40,890 bases of DNA, taken from JAZDJJ01 sp043804035 (GTDB taxonomy: Bacteria; Bacteroidota; Bacteroidia; Palsa-948). The stretch covers positions 1 to 40,890 of the forward strand of contig JAZDJJ010000169.1 in assembly GCA_043804035.1 (NCBI GenBank), in the 5' to 3' direction. The notes under the pieces were generated by a model, which saw nothing but the letters and a program-made list of their open reading frames with translations, made no database searches and was not told the DNA's origin. Made by a program: the position numbers and the translations under genes. The stretch's first letter is position 1. Each line of letters opens with the position of its first letter. This document shows positions 17,569 to 25,984 of this stretch, in pieces.

Positions 17569-18504
17569 ATTGATATCCACTGAATAACTGCCTTTTGTAT
17601 CAGTATTAGTGTTAATTACTATAAAAATGCTGAATTTCTTTTGAATAATAAACTCTTTGTTCGGCGCAATTGACTTTTTTTCGCCATCACCTTTTTTGCC
17701 CGCTCGTAATTCAAGTATCGTTATGCCTGTATTGATGAAAAGTCCTCCTATCAATGCTCCTCTTACTGTTTTTTGCTGACTTGGATTTATCGTAATTGTT
17801 CTCCTCACCGAACCTCTTGGCGAATCATCAACAGTAATTCCGTATTGCCCTAATTTTTTCGGGTTGTTGCTAAAATGTTTGATTAAAAACTGGCAGATTG
17901 CTCTCGTATTTTTTATGGGCTGCTCCATTAAATTGTCGCTGTTTTTTTGTTCTTCTTCCATTCTTTTATTTTCTTTGGAAAAATCTGTGTTTATTTTATT
18001 GGCTTGAACGACATCTTTGTTTAATGTTTCCAAATCAATATTATTTTCTATCAAAAAATTATACAGCGGACTATCTTTTCCTAAAAACGATTTGTGTTTG
18101 TTGTAAAAAATAACAAATAATTTAAAAAGCGAATCAAAGTTGGTGGGATAAACAATACGGTTTTTGTTATCTATTGTCAATCCCCAGTCGCCAAGTTTGC
18201 GCACATTGTTTTTGTAAAACGCTTTGAGAAACTGTGCTCCTTTTTTGAAAATAAAAATTGCGGGTTTAAAAAAATTGTTGCGGTCTTTTCGCAATTCTTC
18301 AGCTTTGTCGCCAGCGATTTTGCGTTTGTCGTGGCGGTCAACGGATTCTAATAAAAATTTGTTATCGGCTGCTAAATTAATTTTTCCTTCGTTAAGAAAA
18401 ATCATTAGTACCGAATTGGTGCCATCGGCATCATGTTTTGTTTTAATGCCGTCATGCAGTTTTTTCCAACCCGCTGCTGTACCGGGAGAAATGATTCGTG
18501 CCAT
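17563..18504 (-). CDS. Orphan protein with an internal duplication, function unknown
   Basis: A 313-residue protein starting MARIISPGTAAGWKKLHDGI. The in-frame upstream ATG at 18570 is rejected because the intervening codons are the tandem promoter boxes at 18519-18567. Two internal copies of one motif are visible: QFLKAFYKNNVRKLGDWGLT (91-110) and QFLIKHFSNNPKKLGQYGIT (205-224), each followed by a short DN/DD and basic segment. Between them lies a highly charged, probably helical stretch (about 165-200). There is no signal peptide or membrane helix. I recall multicopy Bacteroidota proteins sharing the NPKKLG-(D/Q)-(W/Y)-G motif but no known function. The gene is flanked at both ends by 21-bp periodic DNA. 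Confidence 0.75.
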   Translation of the reverse strand: MARIISPGTAAGWKKLHDGIKTKHDADGTNSVLMIFLNEGKINLAADNKFLLESVDRHDKRKIAGDKAEELRKDRNNFFKPAIFIFKKGAQFLKAFYKNNVRKLGDWGLTIDNKNRIVYPTNFDSLFKLFVIFYNKHKSFLGKDSPLYNFLIENNIDLETLNKDVVQANKINTDFSKENKRMEEEQKNSDNLMEQPIKNTRAICQFLIKHFSNNPKKLGQYGITVDDSPRGSVRRTITINPSQQKTVRGALIGGLFINTGITILELRAGKKGDGEKKSIAPNKEFIIQKKFSIFIVINTNTDTKGSYSVDINR

Positions 18505-18518
18505 ATAAATTAAATTTA

Positions 18519-18567
18519 AAATTTTTACAAACTTACATAAAATTTTTACAAACTTACATAAAATTTT
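18519..18567 (-). promoter_or_regulatory. Tandem duplicated promoter box of the orphan gene
   Basis: On the minus strand the box AAAATTTTATGTAAGTTTGT occurs twice, offset by exactly 21 bp, with -7 elements TAAGTTTG at 18549-18556 and 18528-18535, and a partial third AAAATTTT nearer the gene. The proximal element is 24 nt before the ATG at 18504. Two identical promoters one behind the other would give two transcripts differing by 21 nt; AAAATTTT tracts in 21-bp phase also favour DNA bending. Confidence 0.65.
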
Positions 18568-18617
18568 CAATCACACATAAAATAGGATCAAAATCAAAAA
18601 GGATTTTTAGAAGAAAT

Positions 18618-19841
18618 TTATTCTTTCGGATAATACAAAAAATATTTTTTAACGGTTTTTTGCAAAATGGAAATATAAGCACGGTCGGAGGCATCGGTAA
18701 TATCGGCAAGAGTGCCATCCTTAAAAAGTATGTTGATGCGAATTTTGTCGGGGCAATAAGCATCGTTCTCTACCATGTGAGAGAAAACAAAATAATCTAC
18801 TTCTGATTCTTTTAGTTTATATTTCTGCCGGATTTTTTCTTTCCACATATTCACGGCTTCGTCTGTAAAGGGTTCATCCCGAATTTCTACTTTGTAAAGT
18901 TTTCGGTTTACTAAATTTTTACAAAGCGTAGAAAGAATAAAGTCGCTGCAATTCATCCACACTTTTACAGAGGTAAAAATATCGTAGTCATCAAGTTGAG
19001 CGAATGCATCTAAAAGTTCAGGGTTTTGTGAAAATGCTTTTTTATCATATTTATTATAAAGAAAAATTTGCAGTGCAGGAGTACAAAAAAGTTTTTCGCC
19101 TTTGCTTGCCAATTCCTTTGCTCGCTTCAGAATATTTACTAAAAGATATCCTGCACTCAAAACAGTTTTGTGCAGATACACCTGCCAGTACATCAATCTT
19201 CGGGCAATAATAAAATTTTCTATGGAATACATTCCTTTTCCTTCTATTACTAATTCATCATTCACAACATTCAACATTTTAATAATTCTCTCTGAATTGA
19301 TTACGCCTTCAGAAACGCCAGTAAAAAAACTATCGCGATTGAGATAATCTAATCTGTCCATATCCAATTGGCTGGAAATGAGTTGGTGTAAAAATTTTTT
19401 TCTGTAAATGCCGCTGAAAAATTTCATAGCAAGAGAAATTTTTCCTTTAAAATGTTTGTTCAGACGCGCTAAGAATAGTTCCGAAATATCTTCGTGTGAA
19501 ATATCATGCACAATGCTGTTTTCCAATGCATGAGAAAAAGGACCATGACCAATGTCGTGTAGCAAAACAGCAATTGCAACACCTTGCGATTCTTCTTTGG
19601 AAATTTTTATCCCCTTAGATTGCAGCACTTCAATTGCCCGAACGACGAGATGCATTGCACCCATCGCATGCTGAAATCGTGTGTGCATAGCACCCGGATA
19701 AACAAGATTCGTCAGCCCTAATTGTTTTATCCTCCACAGCCGCTGGAAATATGGATGATTGATGATTTGATAAGTAAGAAAATCCGGAACTGCAATAAAT
19801 CCATAAATAGGATCGCTGAAGATGATTTGTTTTTTTGCCAT
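18618..19841 (-). CDS. HD-domain phosphohydrolase (COG1078/dGTPase-like)
   Basis: A 407-residue cytosolic HD-superfamily protein. Metal ligands are clear: His58 in TRFQHAMGAMH, His95-Asp96 in LLHDIGHGPFSH with His99 and His104, and a later Asp in QLDMDRLDYLNRDSFFTG. The N-terminus KKQIIFSDPIYGFIAVPD is characteristic of the broadly conserved COG1078 family, related to dGTP triphosphohydrolases. The nucleotide substrate is not proven for this subgroup. Length is normal. It precedes the orphan gene on the same strand by 113 bp, but that gap has its own strong promoter, so the two are probably separate transcription units. Confidence 0.92.
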   Translation of the reverse strand: MAKKQIIFSDPIYGFIAVPDFLTYQIINHPYFQRLWRIKQLGLTNLVYPGAMHTRFQHAMGAMHLVVRAIEVLQSKGIKISKEESQGVAIAVLLHDIGHGPFSHALENSIVHDISHEDISELFLARLNKHFKGKISLAMKFFSGIYRKKFLHQLISSQLDMDRLDYLNRDSFFTGVSEGVINSERIIKMLNVVNDELVIEGKGMYSIENFIIARRLMYWQVYLHKTVLSAGYLLVNILKRAKELASKGEKLFCTPALQIFLYNKYDKKAFSQNPELLDAFAQLDDYDIFTSVKVWMNCSDFILSTLCKNLVNRKLYKVEIRDEPFTDEAVNMWKEKIRQKYKLKESEVDYFVFSHMVENDAYCPDKIRINILFKDGTLADITDASDRAYISILQKTVKKYFLYYPKE

Positions 19842-19878
19842 TACTTATACAAATTATTTCTGATTGTTCAGATTAGGA

Positions 19879-19886
19879 CAAAGTTA
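19879..19886 (-). promoter_or_regulatory. -7 element of the HD phosphohydrolase gene
   Basis: TAACTTTG on the minus strand fits TAnnTTTG and lies 37 nt before the ATG at 19841. No convincing -33 element was seen. Confidence 0.45.
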
Positions 19887-19965
19887 TAAACATCGGGTAA
19901 ATTGTATTTTATTGAAAGAATTGTATCTACTCACCACAGGTTTTTTTTGTATTATTTCTTTTGCC

Positions 19966-19998
19966 GCTGAGTAGTTACAAAATTTTATGTAGGTTTGC
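19966..19998 (+). promoter_or_regulatory. Promoter-bearing 33-bp repeat upstream of lon
   Basis: This 33-bp stretch begins GCTGAGTAGTTACAAAATTT and ends TATGTAGGTTTGC, with a -7 element TAGGTTTG at 19990-19997. It is identical, in the opposite orientation, to 37885-37917 upstream of rnc. The lon ATG is 68 bp further on, so the lon leader would be about 60 nt. Confidence 0.65.
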
Positions 19999-20065
19999 AC
20001 GTGCTTCGTGATGCATAAAATTGCACTAAATTTTCACAGATTATAAAACAAGCATAAATAATTAT

Positions 20066-22507
20066 ATGTTCAATCTTTTTGAATCCCAAGATTTTGATCT
20101 CTCATCCCTTGAAAACGATACGGAACTTATTCCACTGCTCAGCATAGAAGATGAGGAGCAAATGAATACAGAAAAATTTCCTGACGAACTGCCGATTCTT
20201 CCATTGAGAAACACTGTTCTTTTTCCCGGAGTTGTAATTCCAATAACTGTTGGCAGAGACAAATCAATACGTCTTATTAAAGATGCTTACAAGGGAAAGC
20301 GATACATTGGCGTTGTATCACAAAAGAATGATAAGACAGAAGACCCATCTATTGAAGAATTAAATAAGATAGGTACTATCGCACACATGATAAAAATGTT
20401 ACGTATGCCGGATGGAAACACCACTGTAATTATTCAAGGTAGAAAAAGATTTGAGATAAAAGAATTAGTGCAAACCGAGCCATACATTTGTGCAAAAATT
20501 GCTGAGTTTTCGGAAATCAAACCTAATAAAGATGATAAAGAATTTCAAGCGATTGTTACTTCGCTCAAAGAAATTTCGCAGCAGATTATTAAAAACTCTT
20601 CGCACATCCCTTCTGAAGCATTCATTGCTATACAAAATATAGAAAGCGCATCATTTTTGATCAATTTCATTTCGTCTAATGTAGATATTTCTGTTTCTGA
20701 AAAGCAAAAAATGTTAGAAATAGTCAACCTGAAAGAACGTTCTGCTTTGCTGCTCATACATCTCACAAAAGAATTACAGATGCTGGAATTAAAAAATCAA
20801 ATTCAGTCGAAAGCAAAAGTAGATATGGACAAACAACAACGTGAATATTTTCTACACCAACAGATAAAAACTATTCAGGAAGAACTTGGAGGAAATTCTT
20901 ATGAACAACATACTGAAGAACTAAAAAAGAAAATGAAAGATAAGAAATGGAGCAAAGAAGTTTTAGATATGTTCACAAAAGAATTAAAAAAATTTGAACG
21001 GATGCATCCAAATTCTGCTGAGTATTCTGTACAAAATAATTATCTGGAAATATTACTTGACTTGCCCTGGAACCAATTTACAAAAGATAAATTTAATTTG
21101 AATCATGCAAAGAAAATTTTGGATGCAGATCATTACGGAATGGAAAAGATAAAAGACAGAATCATAGAACACCTTGCTGTTCTGAAATTGAAGAAGAATA
21201 TGAAGTCGCCAATACTTTGCCTTGTGGGACCTCCAGGTGTAGGGAAAACTTCTTTAGGAAAATCTGTTGCTAAAGCATTAGATAGAAAATATTTTCGTAT
21301 GTCGCTTGGCGGATTGAAAGATGAAGCAGAAATACGCGGACACAGAAGAACATATATTGGCGCAATGCCGGGAAGAATTTTACAGGGAATCATCAAAGCC
21401 AAAACATCCAATCCGGTTTTCATGCTGGATGAAATTGATAAAGTAGGTAATGACTGGCACGGTGATCCTTCCTCTGCCCTGTTAGAAGTTCTGGATCCTG
21501 AGCAGAACAATTCATTTCACGACAACTTTGTGGATATGGATTACGACCTTTCTAATGTAATGTTCATCTCTACTGCCAACACGCTTTCCACAGTTCAGCC
21601 CGCATTACGCGACAGGATGGAAGTTATTGAGATGACCGGCTATTCAGTAGAAGAAAAAATTGAAATTGCAAAACGATATTTAATTCCAAAGCAATTAGAA
21701 GAAAACGGCATCAGAAAAAAAATCTCCATAGAAGAAAAAGTGCTGGAAAAAATAATAGAAAACTATACACGCGAATCAGGAGTACGGGAATTGGAAAAGA
21801 AAATTGCAAAAGTATGCCGACATATTGCTAAAAATATTGCAATGAATAAAAAAATTCCATCCTTAATCAGTGAAAATAATCTCATAACTATTCTCGGTCC
21901 CGCACATCCGAAAGACAGATACCGGGATGCAGGTGTACCAGGAGTTGTAATAGGATTAGCATGGACACCTACAGGAGGAGATATTCTTTTTATAGAATCC
22001 AGTTTGAGTAAAGGAAAAGGACGACTCACACTTACCGGAAATCTTGGAGCTGTGATGAAAGAATCTGCCACGATTGCTTTGGAATATTTAAAAACACACA
22101 GCGATGATCTCGGAATTTCTTATGAAGTATTTGCAAACACAAATATTCATATTCATATACCGGAAGGAGCAACACCAAAAGACGGACCCTCAGCAGGTAT
22201 TGCTATGCTTACTGCTATTACTTCGGCATTCCTGAAAAAGAAAACAAAACCATTTCTTGCTATGACAGGCGAAATAACCTTGCGTGGAAGAGTGCTTGCC
22301 GTAGGTGGTATCAAAGAAAAAATTCTTGCCGCCAAACGTGCTGACATTAAAGAAATAATCCTTCCGGAAGAAATACGAAAAGATGTAGAAGAAATAAATA
22401 AAGATTATCTGAAAGAACTCACTTTGCATTATGTAGATAATATGATGGATGTGCTGAATATTGCTTTCTCGGGAATTGCTAAAAAAAAATGCATTGCAGA
22501 AACATAA
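20066..22507 (+). CDS. lon: ATP-dependent protease La (Lon)
   Basis: An 813-residue Lon protease, a homohexameric cytosolic AAA+ serine protease degrading misfolded and regulatory proteins. Domains in order: LON substrate-binding N-domain (about 40-245, LPILPLRNTVLFPGVVIPIT), coiled-coil linker, AAA+ module with Walker A GPPGVGKTSLGKS (Lys394) and Walker B VFMLDEIDK, then the proteolytic domain with Ser709 in DGPSAGIAM and Lys750 in GGIKEKILAAKRA, the Ser-Lys dyad. The acidic N-terminal extension before LPILPLRN (about 40 residues) is common in Bacteroidota. A shared promoter repeat lies upstream, and the M23 peptidase follows 48 bp downstream, probably in the same transcript. No heat-shock operator was identified. 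Confidence 0.98.
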   Translation: MFNLFESQDFDLSSLENDTELIPLLSIEDEEQMNTEKFPDELPILPLRNTVLFPGVVIPITVGRDKSIRLIKDAYKGKRYIGVVSQKNDKTEDPSIEELNKIGTIAHMIKMLRMPDGNTTVIIQGRKRFEIKELVQTEPYICAKIAEFSEIKPNKDDKEFQAIVTSLKEISQQIIKNSSHIPSEAFIAIQNIESASFLINFISSNVDISVSEKQKMLEIVNLKERSALLLIHLTKELQMLELKNQIQSKAKVDMDKQQREYFLHQQIKTIQEELGGNSYEQHTEELKKKMKDKKWSKEVLDMFTKELKKFERMHPNSAEYSVQNNYLEILLDLPWNQFTKDKFNLNHAKKILDADHYGMEKIKDRIIEHLAVLKLKKNMKSPILCLVGPPGVGKTSLGKSVAKALDRKYFRMSLGGLKDEAEIRGHRRTYIGAMPGRILQGIIKAKTSNPVFMLDEIDKVGNDWHGDPSSALLEVLDPEQNNSFHDNFVDMDYDLSNVMFISTANTLSTVQPALRDRMEVIEMTGYSVEEKIEIAKRYLIPKQLEENGIRKKISIEEKVLEKIIENYTRESGVRELEKKIAKVCRHIAKNIAMNKKIPSLISENNLITILGPAHPKDRYRDAGVPGVVIGLAWTPTGGDILFIESSLSKGKGRLTLTGNLGAVMKESATIALEYLKTHSDDLGISYEVFANTNIHIHIPEGATPKDGPSAGIAMLTAITSAFLKKKTKPFLAMTGEITLRGRVLAVGGIKEKILAAKRADIKEIILPEEIRKDVEEINKDYLKELTLHYVDNMMDVLNIAFSGIAKKKCIAET

Positions 22508-22555
22508 TGTCTGGGTCCAAGTAATCCACTTTACAAGGAAAGAAAGTCGTGTTTT

Positions 22556-23446
22556 ATGACCATAGAAAAGAAAAAGAAAAGTTTTTTCTCTCGCCTGCGT
22601 GTTCGCTATCGGCTGGTGATTATGAACGATGATACTTTTGAAGAGAAGGCATCACTGAAACTCACTCCTCTTAATGTTTTTGTCGCAGTGGGACTTTTTT
22701 CTATAGTGATGATTACTTTCACCATTAGTTTAATTGCTTTTACTTCTCTGCGTGAATTTATTCCCGGTTATGGCTCACAGATGAATACGCGCAAGGAACT
22801 TATCAAACTCGCCATAAAATTAGATTCTATTCAATATGAACTTGCTCTGCGTACAAACGCATTTGATAATATCAAAAATGTAGTCAGCGGAAATGTAGGA
22901 AATGATTCCATTACCAAAAATGCTATGAATAAAATGAAGAGTGACAGCGGGAAGACAAAAAATAATCTTCCTCTTGCACCTTCAAAAAAGGATTCTGTTT
23001 TCCGCATGCAAATGGAGTCGCAGGATAAATATTCGTTGGCATTCAACGAAAGAAAAAACACAAAAGATAATATCAGCAGTTTCTTTTTCTTTACACCTGT
23101 GAAAGGAACAATTACCGCTTCGTTCAATACATCGGAAGAACATTACGGAACTGACATTGCAGCAAAAAATAACGAACCCATTAAAGCCACACTTGACGGT
23201 ACTGTGCTATTTGCCGGATGGACTCCTGAAACGGGATATACCATTCAAATACAACATTCAAATAATCTGGTGTCGGCTTACAAACATAATTCGGTGTTGT
23301 TGAAAAAAGTGGGACAGTATGTAAAAGCAGGCGAAGCAATTGCTGTTATCGGAAATTCGGGCGAACAAACTAATGGATCTCATCTGCACTTTGAACTCTG
23401 GTATAACGGAAAAGCAATTGACCCGCAGGAATATATGGTGTTTTGA
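22556..23446 (+). CDS. M23 (LytM-type) peptidoglycan metallopeptidase, membrane anchored
   Basis: A 296-residue protein with a basic N-terminus, one membrane helix at about 38-62 (LNVFVAVGLFSIVMITFTIS), a periplasmic helical linker, and a C-terminal LytM/M23 domain from about 180. Zinc ligands are in place: HYGTDIAA (His and Asp) and SHLHFELWYNGKAIDP (second His pair). It is expected to cleave peptide cross-links of peptidoglycan or to act as an activator of amidases. Starting MTIEKKKKSFFSRLRVRYRL, it follows lon by 48 bp with an AAGGAAAG stretch upstream. Its 3' flank is the 34-bp palindromic array, followed by murA, another cell-wall gene. Confidence 0.93.
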   Translation: MTIEKKKKSFFSRLRVRYRLVIMNDDTFEEKASLKLTPLNVFVAVGLFSIVMITFTISLIAFTSLREFIPGYGSQMNTRKELIKLAIKLDSIQYELALRTNAFDNIKNVVSGNVGNDSITKNAMNKMKSDSGKTKNNLPLAPSKKDSVFRMQMESQDKYSLAFNERKNTKDNISSFFFFTPVKGTITASFNTSEEHYGTDIAAKNNEPIKATLDGTVLFAGWTPETGYTIQIQHSNNLVSAYKHNSVLLKKVGQYVKAGEAIAVIGNSGEQTNGSHLHFELWYNGKAIDPQEYMVF

Positions 23447-23460
23447 GAAGATTAATTATC

Positions 23461-23698
23461 TCATTAGTTCGTCATGGCGGGCTTGACCCTCCATCATTAG
23501 TTCGTCATGGCGGACTTGACCCTCCATCATTAGTTCGTCATGGCGGGCTTTGACCCTCCATCATTAGTTCGTCATGGCGGGCTTTGACCCTCCATCATTA
23601 GTTCGTCATGGCGGGCTTTGACCCGCCATCATTAGTTCGTCATGGCGGGCTTTGACCCGCCATCATTAGTTCGTCATGGCGGGCTTTGACCCGCCATC
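23461..23698. repeat. Seven tandem 33/34-bp palindromic repeats
   Basis: Seven copies of TCATTAGTTCGTCATGGCGG followed by GCTTTGACCCGCCA. The last three copies have a perfect 8-bp stem ATGGCGGG-ctttga-CCCGCCAT; copies 1-4 end in CCCTCC and have one mismatch, and copies 1-2 are one base shorter. They fill the first half of the 431-bp gap between the M23 gene and murA. In either strand's RNA each copy would be a strong hairpin. The rest of the gap (23699-23877) holds the murA promoter and AT-rich DNA with no gene. Confidence 0.88.
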
Positions 23699-23807
23699 TA
23701 TAAATCCTTTTTTATTTTTATCCTGTTCTCGTATTGAGATTGTCGAAATATTGGTATTTGAACTTGGCAATTGAGCTTGCCGAAATTTGCCGAAAATATG
23801 TATAATT

Positions 23808-23827
23808 AAAATTTTATATACGTTTGT
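23808..23827 (+). promoter_or_regulatory. murA promoter box
   Basis: AAAATTTTATATACGTTTGT carries the -7 element TACGTTTG at 23819-23826 and belongs to the AAAATTTTATGTAnGTTTG group seen at lon, rnc and the orphan gene. It is 51 nt before the ATG at 23878. Confidence 0.55.
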
Positions 23828-23877
23828 AATCAATTATAAAAAGTTACATTTGCTATTTAATTCAATTCATAAAAAAC

Positions 23878-25251
23878 ATGAGCACTTTTGAAATAACAGG
23901 CGGAAAAAAATTAAAAGGAGAAATAATTCCTCAAGGCGCCAAAAATGAAGCATTGCAAATCATTTGTGCAGTACTTCTCACTCCTGAAAAAGTTACTATC
24001 AGTAATATTCCGGATATTATTGATGTAAACAGGTTAATAGATTTACTTTGCGATCTCGGAGTAAAAGTAAAACTATCTCCAACTATTCCAAAAGATAAAG
24101 AAGATTTAAAAGTTTCGCCAAGCGAAAATGATTTAAATGGAGCTACATATATTTTTCAGGCAGATGATATAAATGTTGATTACTTACTCACTCCTGAATA
24201 CAAAAACAAAGCTGCTTCAATCAGAGGGTCAATCATGATATTGGGTCCTCTGCTTGCCCGGTTTGGCAAAGGATATATTCCAAAACCCGGTGGAGATAAA
24301 ATCGGCAGAAGACGACTTGATACGCACTTTATCGGCTTTCAGAAACTTGGAGCAAAATTTGAATATGATGAAAAAGAAAATATTTATAAAGTTGATTCAA
24401 GTCAGTTGAAAGGATCTTATATGCTTTTGGATGAAGCATCAGTAACAGGAACTGCAAACATTATCATGGCGGCTGTGCTGGCAAAAGGAACGACAACAAT
24501 TTATCATGCTGCCTGCGAACCATATATTCAGCAATTGTGTAAAATGCTTGTATCTATGGGAGCAAAAATTTCAGGCATCGGTTCAAACTTACTTTCTATT
24601 GAAGGAGTTTCTGCTCTCGGTGGATGTAAGCACCGACTACTCTCCGATATGATTGAAGTGGGAAGTTTCATCGGCTTGGCTGCCATGACACAATCTGAGA
24701 TAACAATAAAAAATGTATGTTATGAACAACTCGGAATTATTCCCGAAACATTTTCAAATCTTGGTATTCAGATGGAACGTAAAGGCGATGATATTTTTAT
24801 TCCTTCGCAAAAAAATTATGAAATAGATACTTACATTGACGGCTCTATACTCACTATTGCTGATGCTATTTGGCCGGGATTAACTCCCGACATATTGAGT
24901 GTTATATTAGTTACTGCTACCCAGTCAAAAGGTACTGCACTCATTCATCAGAAAATGTTTGAGAGCCGATTATTCTTTGTTGATAAACTTATTGATATGG
25001 GAGCACAAATAATTTTATGCGACCCGCATCGCGCAACTATCATCGGGCTAAACAGAGAACGTCCTCTCAGAGGAATTCGTATGACTTCACCTGACATTCG
25101 CGCAGGCATGGCGCTTCTCATTGCAGCAATGTCGGCAGAAGGAAAAAGTGTTATCAATAATATTGAACAGATTGACAGAGGTTATCAAAATATAGACAAA
25201 CGGCTGAATAAAATAGGAGCGGAGATTGTAAGAACGAATAAAGAGGAATGA
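23878..25251 (+). CDS. murA: UDP-N-acetylglucosamine 1-carboxyvinyltransferase (MurA) with Asp in place of the catalytic-loop Cys
   Basis: A 457-residue EPSP-synthase-fold enzyme that transfers enolpyruvate from PEP to UDP-GlcNAc, the first committed step of peptidoglycan synthesis in the cytoplasm. Family features: GGKKLKGEIIPQGAKNEAL at the N-terminus, RGSIMILGPLLARFGKG, and LLSDMIEVGSFIGLAA and RAGMALLIAAM in the second domain. The active-site loop reads PKPGGDKIGRR: Asp140 stands where Escherichia coli MurA has Cys115, the residue alkylated by fosfomycin. Asp variants are known from mycobacteria and chlamydiae and are intrinsically fosfomycin-insensitive; I believe Asp is common in Bacteroidota. 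It has its own promoter. The last 14 codons are duplicated at 26045-26083 beyond the toxin-antitoxin pair. Confidence 0.97.
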   Translation: MSTFEITGGKKLKGEIIPQGAKNEALQIICAVLLTPEKVTISNIPDIIDVNRLIDLLCDLGVKVKLSPTIPKDKEDLKVSPSENDLNGATYIFQADDINVDYLLTPEYKNKAASIRGSIMILGPLLARFGKGYIPKPGGDKIGRRRLDTHFIGFQKLGAKFEYDEKENIYKVDSSQLKGSYMLLDEASVTGTANIIMAAVLAKGTTTIYHAACEPYIQQLCKMLVSMGAKISGIGSNLLSIEGVSALGGCKHRLLSDMIEVGSFIGLAAMTQSEITIKNVCYEQLGIIPETFSNLGIQMERKGDDIFIPSQKNYEIDTYIDGSILTIADAIWPGLTPDILSVILVTATQSKGTALIHQKMFESRLFFVDKLIDMGAQIILCDPHRATIIGLNRERPLRGIRMTSPDIRAGMALLIAAMSAEGKSVINNIEQIDRGYQNIDKRLNKIGAEIVRTNKEE

Positions 25252-25331
25252 TTGTAGGAAAATAAAAATAAATCGGCAAATTTTAATTTTTTTGATTTTT
25301 ATTCGTCTGTATGTAGTTCAAAAACTTAATG

Positions 25332-25339
25332 TATATTCG
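25332..25339 (+). promoter_or_regulatory. Likely -7 element of the toxin-antitoxin pair
   Basis: TATATTCG within TTAATGTATATTCG, close to TAnnTTTG and nearly identical to the GH3 element at 14364-14371. It lies over an upstream in-frame ATG (25329), which argues for the ATG at 25359, 19 nt downstream. Confidence 0.4.
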
Positions 25340-25358
25340 TACCCTAAAAAATAAGATT

Positions 25359-25571
25359 ATGCAACAACTTATTATAAATATTACAAATGAGAACAAAGCT
25401 CGGTCACTGATTAACTTTTTGAAACAATTAGATTTTATTCATATAGAAAAAGTTAATACCGAAAAACAGATTTTGGATTTCCAAAGAGAAATCACTGAAT
25501 CACTTAAAGATTTAAAAGAACATAAGGTAACGTCTTGGAAAAACAAAAAGTTGACCCTAAAACATGCTTAA
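25359..25571 (+). CDS. Putative antitoxin of a RelE/ParE-type toxin-antitoxin pair
   Basis: A 70-residue protein starting MQQLIINITNENKARSLINF. It begins with a short strand-helix unit, then a predicted helix with charged residues and a basic lysine-rich tail (SWKNKKLTLKHA). No family is recognised from sequence. The antitoxin role is inferred from its size, its position directly before a RelE-like toxin, and the 8-bp overlap of its 3' end with the toxin start. The start at 25359 is chosen over 25329 because the promoter element overlaps the latter. Confidence 0.7.
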   Translation: MQQLIINITNENKARSLINFLKQLDFIHIEKVNTEKQILDFQREITESLKDLKEHKVTSWKNKKLTLKHA

Positions 25572-25893
25572 ACTCAAAGTTGTCAAGACAGATTATTTCT
25601 ACAAACTTGTAAAAAATCTTACAAAGAAATACAGGAATATAGAAAACGATATTGATGATTTTCTTGATAACATTGACGATTTAAAAGATTTGGGTATACC
25701 TTTAGGTCATAATATTTACAAAGCAAGAATTAAAAATACCGATAACAACAAAGGAAAAAGCGGAGGTTACAGATTGATAACTTATTTACAATTGAAAGAA
25801 AATGAACTGACATTGATATACATCTACTCAAAAAGCGAATTAGAAAATATCAGCGAATCAGTATTAGATAATATTATTATTAATACAATATGA
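25564..25893 (+). CDS. RelE/ParE-superfamily toxin
   Basis: A 109-residue basic protein (MLKLKVVKTDYFYKLVKNL) with the layout of RelE/HigB-type toxins: two N-terminal helices, then strands including GYRLITYLQLKENELTLIYI and a C-terminal YSKSE helix. Such toxins cut mRNA at the ribosome or, in the ParE branch, block gyrase; the subgroup cannot be assigned. The GKSGGYRLI segment is the usual RelE core. It overlaps the antitoxin gene by 8 bp. The pair sits between murA and a duplicated murA 3' end, which suggests recent insertion or rearrangement. Confidence 0.8.
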   Translation: MLKLKVVKTDYFYKLVKNLTKKYRNIENDIDDFLDNIDDLKDLGIPLGHNIYKARIKNTDNNKGKSGGYRLITYLQLKENELTLIYIYSKSELENISESVLDNIIINTI

Positions 25894-25984
25894 AAAAGAA
25901 AATCTGAACCTGACAAAAACCGATAAAGCAATTCCCACGCCAACTCCGCCAATAGCATAGAAACTTTAGTTTGCCCTAATGTAA

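Noticed and set aside
18505..18570. 22-residue N-terminal extension (KILCKFVKILCKFVKILN) of the orphan protein
   Set aside because: These codons are the tandem promoter boxes; the repetitive peptide is an artefact.
23461..23698. CRISPR array
   Set aside because: The 33/34-bp units are directly adjacent with no unique spacers.
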